64,000 nucleotides of DNA. Origin: Anaeramoeba flamelloides. Taxonomy: Eukaryota; Metamonada; Anaeramoebidae. This document shows positions 22,348 through 33,492 of this stretch, piece after piece. The notes under the pieces were generated by a model that was not told the origin of the DNA, searched no databases, and was given only the letters and a program-made list of their open reading frames with translations. Within the stretch, counting starts at the first letter, position 1, and every line of letters starts with the position of its first letter. Both the position numbers and the translations under genes were made by a program. Where the stretch lies: assembly GCA_027625915.1 (NCBI GenBank), contig JANTQA010000047.1, positions 3,844,001 to 3,908,000 of the forward strand, in the 5' to 3' direction.

Positions 22348-24047
22348 TAACTTTTAAATTTTTTTTTTAATTTGTAAAAACATAAAGCATTTTTTCAAAG
22401 GAACACAAAACCATCAAGTGGGATTTTATATTTTGGGTTTGTTGTGTAGAAAGGGAAATATAAACAACAATTAAAATTCCATTTCCCAACACAAAAGGAT
22501 CGAAGCAATTACCATTAAAGACTAAAATTTCTCTATTTTACCAATTCATCAAGTTTGTGGTTGAGATAGCATTCCAAAAGTAAAAAATATTAAAGGCACC
22601 TGTCTAAAGGAATGCTTGTTAGGTTTTTCAAACCACCACCTAATGTTAAACAACCCAATCAGTTGATTTTGAGGTATTGTTACTTTGTTGGGAGAATTAT
22701 TCTACTAACCCTAACAAAACTCTCAATAAAAGGAAAGGAAATAGAATGGGTTTCAAGATCCCAAAGATCGAAAAAATTCAAAAAAAAGTCCAGAAACCTA
22801 ATCGATACTCTTAGCTTTTAAATACCCAACCAAAAAAAATTAACCCAAAAATTTTTTTTCAGAATCAACAAAACCAATTTAGAGACACCAGAGAAGAAAG
22901 TCGGAATTCTTTATTTTTTCAAGAATACTATCCAGATTTGTCAAGAGAAAATAACAAAGATGTTAAATTCAACCTAAAAATGACTTTGCCAAACTCAAAA
23001 ATTTCCAAAAAACACTCTAAATTTTAGAGTTAGCAAGATCTATAAAATCAAGTTTCTTTTAAGCCCATAAATATGTTTCTACACTTAAAAATAGTACCCT
23101 CCAAGCAGAAAATTCGGATAATCCTTAAATTGTTTTGTTACAAAAAAAATTATTTTGATTTGAAAAAACAAAATTTTAAAAACCTAGTCAAAATCAAAGA
23201 ATGAATTTTGAAAAGGCGACTTGAATCTAAAATCTTATTTTCCATATCTCATATTTTACTTATACTTCAATGACTGAAAAAGTAAAAATAATTCTTTTTC
23301 GGATCAGTCTTTTGTGGAAAAAGTTTCAAGATAAATTATGTTATTGGTGATATCTGTACTTTAAAATTTCGTAGATGCCAAGTGTCAAAAAATTCTGATC
23401 GACAAAGAAACTGATAAAGGAAATTTTTTTCATAAGATCAAATTTTTTTTCTATTTTTTTTTGAAAAAGAAAACTATGAAATTCCTTTTATTTCTCATAT
23501 AATAAATTTTTTTTTCTCTATTTATTACAACTTTTATCATTGTTACACAACATACAAGTTTTTTTTAGCCAGGAATCAGTATAAAATAGAAGATATTTTT
23601 TTCAATTTGGAGATTATTCTCATGGTTAACCAAAAAACTGAAATGTTGGGACTATTATATAAATAAAAATATTTTTTTTTAAGAAGGTTGATTTAAACAT
23701 TAATGTTTTAGTGACATTTTCCAAATCTTGCTAAGAAATTGTCGTTTTGTTATTTAAAGATGAAATTTGAATTTTTTTAGAAAATAAAATTTTCTTGAAT
23801 AAATTTTGGGAATTAATTAATTTTATATACAAACTTCAAAATCATTTTTTTCTGACAAAAATGATTTAAAATGTTTTAAATTTTCTTGTGATTAAGACCA
23901 AACAATTAGCTGAAAAGAGGTTTTAAAATCTTTACCTTATTTTCTAATTTTTTTTTTTCATTTTTTGATAATTGTAAATAAAACTTTTAGCTATATCAAT
24001 TGTTATAATAAATATTCCTTCATTTCCTTTTTTGTTATTTGATCTTA
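22348..24047. other. Spacer with old repeat family D
   Basis: No supported gene; the 69-codon plus frame at 22612-22821 has no recognisable domain. 23340-23900 is a diverged relative of 61990-62530. Both contain AAAAAATTCTGAT, a CCAGGAAT block and similar spacing. Confidence 0.45.
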
Positions 24048-24244
24048 CAGTCAGTTTCACTTTTAAGGCACAAACTTTCAACGAAATTTAAGGCACAAAA
24101 AAAATCTCAAATTAAAGCACAAAATTCAGCTTCTAGTAAAATAAATTGTAAAAATTAAAATTCCAAATTTTGTGCCTTAATTTGTGATTTTTATTGTGCC
24201 TTAAATTTCGTTGAAAGTTTGTGCCAAAAAAGTGAAACTGACTG
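24048..24244. mobile_element. Palindromic MITE M1, copy 3
   Basis: 197 bp with TA flanks and the same CAGTCAGTTTCAC termini. One of three copies packed into 1.07 kb. Confidence 0.92.
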
Positions 24245-24333
24245 TATTTCTTTAAACAACATTCAATAAAAAAAAATTATAATTCAAGTTTCATATCTTT
24301 TCTAAACTCAAATTGAGATTTATGAATAAATTA

Positions 24334-24530
24334 CAGTCAGTTTCACTTTTAAGGCACAAACTTTCAACGAAATTTAAGGCACAATAAAAATCTCAAATTA
24401 AGGCACAAAATTCAGATTCTAGTAAAAATAAATTGTAAAAAAAATAATTAAAAATTTTGTGCCTTAATTTGAGAGTTTTATGTGCCTTAAATTTCGTTGA
24501 AAGTTTGTGCCTTAAAAGTGAAACTGACTG
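24334..24530. mobile_element. Palindromic MITE M1, copy 4
   Basis: 197 bp with TA flanks, only ~90 bp from copy 3. The arms are near-identical, so the insertion is fairly young. Confidence 0.92.
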
Positions 24531-24579
24531 TATCAAGTTTTAAATAGTAAATATAAAATTTATAAAAAAATATAAGCAA

Positions 24580-24614
24580 AAAATAATATTTTATCATCAA
24601 AACCTCTTATACAA
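24580..24614 (-). repeat. Solo terminal repeat of family F
   Basis: TTATCATCAAAACCTCTTATA matches the right terminal repeat of the 3061-5156 element. I see no partner end nearby, so this is a remnant. Confidence 0.6.
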
Positions 24615-24918
24615 GATTATTGAAAGAAAATAAAAAAAATATTTTTATGTTTTGAAACATTTCATATTCAAAGGGTAATTATAAAATGATGTGTAATTTC
24701 ACTTTTAATTATTTATTACTTTCTTTTATATATATATAGTTTTGATAAATATATTTATAACTTTTTTTCGATAAAAAGTTTACCAATGCTGAAGTAAGTG
24801 TGGACTTTTCGAAATAAAAAATGAAAAACTCTCTTTATCAAGATACAAAAATTTTTCTAATTATTCAAAGGTTTGATAATAACAAAGTTTATCATATAAA
24901 TATTAATAAATACAAGTA

Positions 24919-25117
24919 CAGTCAGTTTCACTTTTAAGGCACAAACTTTCAACGGAATTTAAGGCACAAAAAAAATCTCAAATTAAGGCACAAAATTTGG
25001 AATTTTTTTTTTTTACAATTTATTTTTACTAGAATTTGAATTTTGTGCCTTAATTTGAGATTTTTATTGTGCCTTAAATTTCGTTGAAAGTTTGTGCCTT
25101 AAAAGTGAAACTGACTG
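24919..25117. mobile_element. Palindromic MITE M1, copy 5
   Basis: 199 bp with TA flanks. The loop holds a longer T run than in other copies. Confidence 0.92.
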
Positions 25118-27085
25118 TATAATATTATATAACCATTTTTTTCCAATTTTCTCTCGAAAAATCAGAAAATATATACAAGATTGTGATAAAATATAAATCT
25201 AAAAAATCATAAAAAGAAAATTATTTTATTAAATTAGAAAAAAAAAATTACTTTTCAAGTTTTTCAGCTTCTAAAAGGTAAAATATCACATAAATGTTAC
25301 TTTAAAACAAAAAATAATACAAATTCAAAATGTAATTTTATATTAAAGTGTGATTTTTTTCCGTGAAAGATTTATGACCTGAGGCGAAATAAAAAAAAAT
25401 AATAAAAAAAAAAGTAAAAGATCTGTGCATTGTAATTAGGGGCCAATTAACTTTGAAATCAATTTTCGTTTTGGAATAACTCTAAAATGTAAATAACAAG
25501 CGAGAAGATACAGTTTCAAACAGACTATTTAATTTTTTTTTTAACAAAAAGGGTTACTGTTTGTTCAAGCATAGTGAATATTTTCAAAAGTGAAACATTT
25601 CAGTTTATATCTTTTTACTTTTAAATATTTTTTAAATGTGTGCAACCAAATATAGAATAAATAAGTTTTTATACTTTTATAAGTGTTTTTACTTCAGATA
25701 AATTTATAAAATAAAGTAATTTGCAGAACTAAAAGGATTCAATTTTTCATTCAAAGTTATTTAAAAGTTGCCAAAATCCTGTTATTATTTCCATGAATTA
25801 TGAGATCGAAACCTGAATTTTTGATTGAATGAAAAATATTTTATACCCCTCTTTTAGGCTTAAAACTATAATTTATTTATTTTTTCTAAAAGAAATAAAG
25901 GTAAATCTTACTTCTAAAATATCATCAATCAACAATTTATATTCTAAAGATATAACTTATCAAAAAGATCATCTACTTTTATTCATTATATTACGTAACT
26001 CTAAAGGGTTGATCGAACTTTCAACCAAACCAAAATAATAAGAAAATAAAATTTTACATCTGATCCTTGTTTTAATGAGGTATCTTTTTTGCTAAGTTTA
26101 GGGGAATAACTTTTTTTTTAAATAATCATTTTTTTCATCATCAAAAATTTCTCTTTTTAAAAATATTGTCGAATTAGTCAAAAAAATTTTCAACTATTTT
26201 ATCACGATTATTTTAACTTTTATCTTGATATTTTGATAATTATTACTATTTTTATCCAATTTTTGTTATTTTATAAAATATCAAGATTTTATCAATTATC
26301 TCGATTTTATTACATTAATGCGTTTTTTTTTTTAATATTAACCGCTTTTTGTTATTATTTATTTTGAATTTACAAAGATATTGTCAAATTTTCAATTATT
26401 TATTAAAAATGTAAGAACCTGACAAAATCAATTGAAAATAATAATTTTAGAGAAATCAATAATAACTTTCTTCTTACACTTGATATAATATTTATTTTTT
26501 TTTTAAAATAATGAAAAAAAAATTGATAAACTTATTTTAATTGAAAAATCGCTGTAATAAGGAAACCTTTTCAAATAATTGTATACTTATTTTTCATCTA
26601 CTTGATCAATAAAGATATCTGGAACTGAAATTGATCAAACTGAATAATACTGATTGTTAAAATCGTAAACCTATTTTCCATGAATGGAAAAAATCCAAAT
26701 TATAGTTATTTTTATTAATGTTTTTCCTTCAAATTTAAATTTGGAAAAATTGAAGATTCTTAAATTTTGGTTTCATTTAATGTTTTGAATTCTATTTTAA
26801 TTCAAATAATCAGTCTAATTTTTTATACTTGGTTTTTGTATTTAAAATAAAGGAAAAAATATTTGAAAATGATTGAAAATGAGAACTTTTCCTACCGTTT
26901 TACATTTTCAATTGATTTGGCAATTTTTTACCAGAATGGTTAATTTGAATTTAACAATAAAAAAATTCAAAAAATTGATAAAATCCAACTCAAGAAATAT
27001 TGCTTTCAGATTGAAATTTAAAGGCACACTATTAAATAAAAATTTGATAATTAATTAAAATAATTCTATTTATTGAATTTTTAAT
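25118..27085. other. Gene-free AT-rich spacer
   Basis: 26190-26330 has decayed TATCTTGATA / ATTATCTCGAT motifs like the subterminal clusters of family F. No coding frame is supported; 25829-26038 and 26873-27058 are short AT-driven frames. Confidence 0.5.
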
Positions 27086-27916
27086 TTAAAAGTTATATAG
27101 ATTTTGCTCGTCATAATCTGAACTTGATAAAGAATATTCAGTATCAGAATTTTCTGTTTGTGAATAAAGAGAATCAAATTGACTATTGTCGTCTGTTAAG
27201 AAATTACTGTAATCGTCTGATTGTTTAGCATTTTCTTCAAAACGATCAGATTGTATTTCTGAATGATCGGATAAGTTTTCAGAATTAAACATTTGGATTA
27301 GTTCTTCGTTTATTGGTATTTTGATGCTTTGTCTTTTTTTTGATCCTAAGTAAACCTCTTCTTGTTCAATTTTTGAAGACGTGGGTGACTGAAATTCTTC
27401 AGTTGGCCCCTTGTGATACTTTTGGTTATATGTGTTGTTGTGTGACCTGTCTTCGAGGATTGGCTGGATTGTGATATTTATATCAGTTTCTTCAAATATT
27501 TTTTTTTCTTTTTTTATTTCTTGTTCAATTGCTTCTGTTTTGTCTATTCCTTCTTTTTTTACTTTTTTTTCTTTTTTTTCTTTTCCTCCTTTTCCTTCTG
27601 TTTTTTCTTTTCTTTCTTGTTGTTGATTATCTTGTTGTTCTTTTTCTTGCTCTTTTTCTGGTTCCTTTTTTTGTTCTTGTATTTTTTGTTCTTCTATTTT
27701 TTGTTCTTCATTTTTTTTTTCTTCATCTTCATCTTCGTTTTCTGTGTTTTTTTTTTTATTATTTTTTTTTAAAGTTTGTTGGTTTGGGGTTATGTTTTTG
27801 GTGTGTGCATTTAAATAAAGAAGTCTTGAAATTTCATCAGTCTGACTGTCTCCAAATTGAAATAGACTATTGGTTGTTATTGAATTATAAGACTCAGTAC
27901 TAACTATTCCTCCCAT
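27086..27916 (-). CDS. Acidic low-complexity protein with N-myristoylation signal
   Basis: A single-exon frame of 276 residues starting MGGIVSTESY. Gly2 with Ser6 and no forbidden residues fits the N-myristoyltransferase consensus, so membrane anchoring is likely. Residues ~50-140 are Lys/Glu/Gln-rich, probably a helical, charged segment. After ~190 the protein turns Ser/Asp/Asn-rich and ends in an acidic, tyrosine-containing tail (SLYSQTENSDTEYSLSSSDYDEQNLYNF) with many possible casein-kinase-type sites. There is no enzyme domain or membrane helix. I do not recognise the family; it may be a lineage-specific scaffold or signalling adaptor. Asn/Gln/Glu codons are AT-rich like those of neighbouring genes. 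Confidence 0.75.
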   Translation of the reverse strand: MGGIVSTESYNSITTNSLFQFGDSQTDEISRLLYLNAHTKNITPNQQTLKKNNKKKNTENEDEDEEKKNEEQKIEEQKIQEQKKEPEKEQEKEQQDNQQQERKEKTEGKGGKEKKEKKVKKEGIDKTEAIEQEIKKEKKIFEETDINITIQPILEDRSHNNTYNQKYHKGPTEEFQSPTSSKIEQEEVYLGSKKRQSIKIPINEELIQMFNSENLSDHSEIQSDRFEENAKQSDDYSNFLTDDNSQFDSLYSQTENSDTEYSLSSSDYDEQNLYNF

Positions 27917-28458
27917 TGTTTTGTAAAATAAAACTAATTAGAAAAAAATGAATCATATTTTTGATAACAATATTAAGTTATCATAAAAGTACTTGAATAT
28001 CTAACCCTGAGTTCTATGCTAATAAAATTAGAAAGACAATTTTTTGAATCAATAGTGTTTAAGAACAACATAATTTCTTATAAATAAAATACCTCATTAA
28101 AGTATTTCACTTTGGGCAATGTACCAACTAAAACAATTAAAAAAAAAGGAAAATCTGTATACTATTCTTTCTGTTCTTCTGAGTAAGTGACCCTTTTATT
28201 TAACCAGAATCCCATTCATACCAAAAATTAATTCAAAAGATTAAATTTCTATTTTTGGGATTAGCGACCAAAAATCTTCGGTAAATTTAATAAAAAAAAT
28301 TTAACTTTTGAAATTGAAAAATGAAGTAGAAATCTTATTGTTATAATACAAAATGTTTTTTTAGTGTCATTTTCAGAAATGAATTCGTGTTATTTTTAAA
28401 AGATTGATCCTGTTTCCTCAAGTTTTGAAAAGGTCAAAATTAAATATTTCTGAATTAT
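27917..28458. other. Upstream spacer of the myristoylated-protein gene
   Basis: AT-rich sequence up to the TTAA of the piggyBac-like copy. No frame or repeat that I can support. Confidence 0.45.
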
Positions 28459-30391
28459 TTAAGGGGGGAAGTACATTTTTCATTTTTTAAGTGCCACCAT
28501 TTATATGAAACTAAATTCTTCAAATCATTTCTTTAGCTAAAAGTATTGATATTTTCATAAATACTAAAATGGGATATCTATTAGTATAAGATATTTTCAT
28601 ACCAACAAAAAAACGGAAATCAAAAAAATGAAAAAATTGATCAAGAAAAAATAAATAAAAAATCTGATTTATTTCTCGATCTTATCAATAACATTTTACA
28701 CAATTACTTATTCATTATTAGTTTTATTTTTAATTCTTTATGGAAATAATTTTGTTTGGAAAATTTTTAATAAACAAATTACTGTTTATTTCTTCTGAAT
28801 TTCCAAAATGAATTTAAAAATCCTATTTTCTTTAAATTTATCTAATTCTAAACTATTTTTCAAACAAAAGGGCAGACATTCAAAACCATCAATATTATTG
28901 AATTTGATTGTTAATAAGATAATTACTTTTTTGGTAATTTTCATTTTAATTATTCATTTTTTCATTTTTTGCTTCTTTTATTTTTGGATATTGAACCGTT
29001 GGAAAATGAAAAAGCAAGATAAGAAGAAAGCAATTTGGAAATAATCTATCAGTGTATAAATGAAAACAGTTTAAGTTGGATTTCAGATGAACTAGAAATA
29101 GGAATTAAGAAAGACCATTATTGGATTGATGTATGGAACAAAGAAAAGAGAAATAAAGAAAAAAACATTTGAACAAAATACCCAGATGAATTGCGGCTTT
29201 ATCGTGAAAATGAGACTTTAAAGAACAAATGTTTGAAGTGTAAAGAATTATCAATAAAAGGCCGAGGACTTTTTCCCAATTCGCCTTGTTCAAAGGTTTT
29301 TATTGGTTTTATAATTTTTTTTTTTTCTTTACAATTTATAAAACGAGATTTCTCATTTCAAATAAAAGGGCACACCAATTTTTAAAATATTGGATTTTTA
29401 TTTTAAATTTATATTTTTATTTTTTTGCTTTAATGAGTTTTAAAGATTCAGTTGAGTGTTTTTTTTTTTTATCTTTTAAGCGTTTCTTAGATTTTAGAAT
29501 GATACTACAATTAATTTGATTCACTTATGAATAATTCTTGAAATTTTTTCTGCTCTTTTATTTGAAAAATAGTTTAGTTTTAGTTCAGAAAATCAGAGAT
29601 TTTTTTTATTCTTCTTGAGAATAAGGGTTTATTGGACAAATTCATTTGATTTTCTATTTATTTATTTTCCATTAAAATGAGAACTCAAAAAAATTCTGAA
29701 TCTGATTGAAATTTTTTCTTAAATTTTTCAATTATTTTGATTTGAATCTTTTAAACTGTTTTTTGGTTCCAAGAATTCAATCCCTTTATTTTAATTTTTG
29801 AAATAGTACTCTTTGTTTTGGCTTTTTTTGATAAAAATATTTGAAAAAAGAATTTTGAAGGCAAATTTATCAAAAAAGGTTTTTTAAAATAATAATAAAT
29901 AGTTATGATGGGGAGTAATTCAAGGAAACAAATGGTTTTTATTTATACAAATTAAAAAGATAAAGAAAACCAATCTTCCAAAATAGGCTCTTTTCGATTT
30001 TTTTTTTTTCATTCTTGATTTCAACAAATTTATTTGGAATTGTGATTTTTCGTGTTTGGTCTTCTAAAAGAAAAGATTTGTTTCAAATGCACACCTTTTC
30101 CAGGTATATTTTTTTGGTTTACTATTTGATTAAATTCAATAATTTGTATAAACACATCTCTAGATCCAAAACAAAATTTAATAAAACCAAAAATTTAATC
30201 AAAAAAATGTTCAAAAAATTGAAAAATTTAAGATTCAACTCGGAATTACTTTGGGTTCTTTTCACAAACAGATCAGCAAATGGTATTTTGGTTTCCAATT
30301 TTCAATATATGGTGGCACTCAAAAATTATTTTTGGGTAGTGTTAATACAATTAAAATATTTCAAAATGGTAAAATGTACTTACTTCTTTAA
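28459..30391. mobile_element. piggyBac-like non-autonomous element, copy A (with nested insertion)
   Basis: Bounded by TTAA on both sides. The left end is TTAAGGGGGGAAGTAC and the right end, read inward, is TTTAAAGAAGTAAGTACATT. A subterminal GAGTGCCACCA-type block is repeated inverted at each end, about 50 bp farther in on the right. TTAA targets are the hallmark of piggyBac elements. Without the nested 724 bp element (28851-29574) it is ~1.2 kb, like copies B and C, but more diverged. Plus frames at 28808-29044 and 30015-30437 lie inside it and are not host genes. Confidence 0.85.
28851..29574. mobile_element. TA-flanked 724 bp element H, copy 1, nested in piggyBac-like copy A
   Basis: Ends AACTATTTTTCAAACAAAAG and complement, with TA on each side. 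A third, internal copy of the terminal motif (TTTCAAATAAAAGGGCACAC) lies at ~29358-29379. Between them is a broken frame that matches the copy at 52645-53353 at the protein level: DELEIGIKKDHYWIDVWNK here, NELDVGIKKDDYWVDAWNK there. The protein is not one I recognise. Copies B and C lack this insert and serve as empty sites. Confidence 0.8.
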
Positions 30392-30794
30392 ACAAAATTA
30401 TTTTCATTTAGGAAGATTGAAGTCTTATTTTCTGTGAAGGAAATGAACAAAATAAAATACACTTTTTAAAAGAAAAATTCAATTTTTTAAAAATAACCAT
30501 GGATAAAAAATCTTCATACTGTTGGTTGGAAAATAAATGGAACATAATCTTCATTTATCTTTCCAAAAAAGGGTTTGAAAAGTTAACATATAAATTTCGA
30601 TTTTTTTTATTACTATAAACTTAAAATATTTAATTCTTAAAACAAATTTCGATTGTTGATTTCGTTTTCAAGTTGTAGTCTTTTGGTGATTATTTTGATT
30701 TTTTATTTGTGTTTCATTTTGGAAAGTTGAATGAAATATTTGATCATTTTATTTTAGAATTAACAGTAATTTCAAAAAAATGTATTGATTATTT
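30392..30794. other. Short AT-rich spacer
   Basis: No gene or repeat boundary seen between the piggyBac-like copy and the next dispersed repeat. Confidence 0.45.
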
Positions 30795-31250
30795 TAAGGG
30801 TCAAGTCATTACATCGAAAAATAATTGTTGAAATGGAAAACAAAATTTGTATTTTTATAGGTATATAATATCAATTAAATAACCTGTGAAGTGAGATCAA
30901 TCTCCAAAAATCAGTAATCGAAAACTCAGACATTTTTAGAATAAAAAGTACGAAATAGTGACACTTTATTTCTGATTTGAATTGTTAGGAATATATAATT
31001 CTGAATACACCTATTTTCGTTTCAAAGTGTCTCTGTTTGGTACTTTTTGAGATCTCATAGATTTTTTTTATATTTTCATTTCCCAATTGGGTTATTTTTA
31101 TCTAAAGTATGTTAAAAAAATCTTAGCTTTGTTAAATATAAAGAATAATATAATAACCATCAATCCTATTAAACAGAATTAAATTGATAATGTGATTCAA
31201 GAAAACAATTAGTTTCAAATTTAAGAAATAAAAATATTTAAAAATATAAA
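30795..31250 (+). repeat. Dispersed repeat family C, copy 2
   Basis: Starts TTAAGGGTCAAGTCATTAC. It shares with 33493-33900 the ordered blocks AATAACCTGTGAAG / AGATCAATCTCCAAAA, the AATACA...TTTCAAAGTG block, GAGATCTCATAGATT and GTATGTTAAAAAA. It lies directly 5' of the LINE remnant. Confidence 0.55.
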
Positions 31251-31935
31251 ATAAGAAAAGAAATATTTTTTAAGGAATTGGTTTTATAAGGGAGATCGAT
31301 AATATCCTTTATGTTTGAATTTAATACTCATTTTATCTTGGAAAAAAATAAATCACTGGTATGGCAAGTCCAAATGTTTACCAATGATCTGATTTTACTT
31401 ATAAAAGGGTCATTCATAGAAATCAATTTTCAATTACAAAAAATATATAAAATAAGAAGAGATTTCGGGATGAATCCTAAAAATGTTAAAACTAAAAATA
31501 TTTTAACCCCAAAAGAAATTTTATATCTTTTTGTTTGGTTAGATAAAAAAATTATTTATAATTTAACCTAGATAGAGTTAAGATCAATTTTAAAAAATTA
31601 ATCAATATCTTACAACAAAAAATGTTTTCGGATGGATTAAACATTCGCCTTTTAAAGCTGCATTGCATAGCCAATTATTATATGGATAAGAAATGTTTGT
31701 TTTAACAAAAACAGATAGTAAAGATATTGATACTTGTATTAATAAAAAAATTACAAGCTTTTTATTAATCAAAACAAATTCTCCCCTGGGCTTGTAAAAC
31801 AGATGCAAAATTTTATCCTTTCATAATAACGATATATAAAAGAATAACTAAGTTAAATCAAAAATTAAAAAAATCATGTTTTGATGAATTAATTAATTAT
31901 CTACCTAATAGAAAAAAAATAGAATTTATTAAATA

Positions 31936-32131
31936 CAGTCAGTTTCACTTTTAATGCACAAACTTTCAACGAAATTTAAGGTATAAAAAAATCTCAAATT
32001 ATGGCACAAAATTTGGAATTTTATTTTTCACAAATTATTTTACTAGAATCTGAATTGAAGTGACTTAATAGAGATTTTTTTTGTGCCTTAAATTTAGTTG
32101 AAAGTTTGTGCCTTAAAAGTGAAACTGACTG
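31936..32131. mobile_element. Palindromic MITE M1, copy 6 (inside the LINE remnant)
   Basis: 196 bp, TA flanks, CAGTCAGTTTCAC termini. The internal part is more diverged than in the 24 kb copies. Confidence 0.9.
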
Positions 32132-32221
32132 TAGGTATTTCAAAATTTTAAAACAGCATGTAGATGAACTAGAAATTTTCTAAATTAAAATTTTAGAAAA
32201 TATTTGTAGTTGGAAATGTCA

Positions 32222-32525
32222 TTTGGTTTACTTGTGTTTTCTGTTTATCTGGAAAATTGAAAGATTTTCGTTGGGTTTTTTGATGTTTTCTATATTTTTT
32301 TGAGCTTTTATATTTTATTTGTGATGTGTTCGAGGTTTTTTTTTTTACTTTAGAAATAAACCGAAAATTCTATTAAAATTTTCGGTTTATTTCTAAAGTA
32401 AAAAAATCCTAACAAAAATCTATAGATTTTCTAAATAAATAGAAAACTCAAAAAAACCTAACGAAAAACAATAGATTTTACAAATGAAATAGAAAAGTAC
32501 AAGAAAACCTAGGAACTTTGCAGTG
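32222..32525. repeat. Hairpin-module repeat, copy 4
   Basis: The core palindrome is ACTTTAGAAATAAACCG with its complement at ~32340-32402. Outer modules TTTTCGTTGGGTTTTTTGA and AAACCTAACGAAAA. Same plan as the copies at 6.4, 15.5, 45.1 and 60-61.5 kb. Confidence 0.75.
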
Positions 32526-33492
32526 CTTGACGAAACTCCTCAAAAAGATTTAAAAATTGTAAAAATCAAGAATACTATAAAAAAGCATTCATATCTTCAA
32601 GTGGCCTTTATTTTTTTTTAATTTAAGAAATTAAAAGAAAATTTATGAAGTATTCTTTTCCTTACTCAAATTAAAAAAAAAACTAAAGACAAAAGATATT
32701 TAAAATGGAAGAGCTCAACTTCAATTTTATAACGCCAATATTTTACAAATTGCCTTATAAGGTGTTCATATGTTATGAATAAAAATAAATCAGTGTGAAT
32801 TATATAAAAAAAATAAACTATTTAGAAATCATTGAAGATTCAGATCATCTTCTATGGAAGTGTTAATCCTATGAAAATTATCACAAAAACTGGATATTTG
32901 AATTAGAAAAAAATTAATATATTTCTAATACATTAAAAAATAATAAGATATTTAATACTATTTCAAAAAAGATTCATCAAGTTTAATAGCACAGATGGGA
33001 AATAAACTTATTTTTGAGTCTTTTAATAAGATTCCGAAAGAAAATTTGGTTATTCAAATAAAAAAGATGGGTTAATAACCCCTCGATAAATTACTAATAA
33101 TAAAAATAAAAATAAAATATAAAAATTTTTAACACTTTTAATAAATGTAGTAAATTTGAAAAAAAATCCAAAATCAAGAGATTTAATTGAGAAGATGGCC
33201 AAAAAAGAAGATCTTTTTTTTAAGATTAAATTGTAAAAACAAGATTATTTTCATCAATTTACAATATTTGAATGTGTTTTAATTTGGGAAAGGTACTTGA
33301 TTATTTTCGATTAACACTTTATTAAGGGTAACCAAATCCTAAAAAAGTATTTTGTAACATTGTTTGATTTATATTTAAAAATATTCAAATTGTATAAAAA
33401 GCAAAGATCTCTAGAAAATAAAACTATTCCTTTATGAATATAAAAATAAATTAATTATTATAATAAAGGTTTTTAAGAAAATAGTTTTTTTA

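Larger units (their letters stand above)
31262..33250 (+). mobile_element. LINE (non-LTR retrotransposon) reverse-transcriptase remnant, 5'-truncated and broken
   Basis: Only the 3' half of the coding region remains. Around 31280-31500 it reads like RT motifs B-D: a GD...LNLIL block, FTNDLILL at ~31377 where (F/Y)ADDLxLL is expected, then FGMNPKNVKTKNILTPKEI. 31650-31800 gives QLLYG-EMFVLTKTDSKDIDTCINKKITSF, a thumb-like region, with an in-frame stop at the dash. 32844-32864 encodes DHLLWKC, typical of the C-terminal zinc-knuckle region of LINEs. Frames shift and stops are frequent, so it is inactive. A MITE (31936-32131) and a hairpin repeat (32222-32525) have landed in it. The exact ends are unclear. 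Confidence 0.7.

Noticed and set aside
27432-27903. Phe/Leu-rich plus-strand frames with membrane-like runs
   Set aside because: They are the antisense of the Lys/Glu-rich tract of the acidic protein, which automatically reads as Phe/Leu/Ser.
30015-30437. 140-codon plus frame
   Set aside because: It lies mostly inside piggyBac-like copy A and is repeated in copies B and C as transposon sequence.
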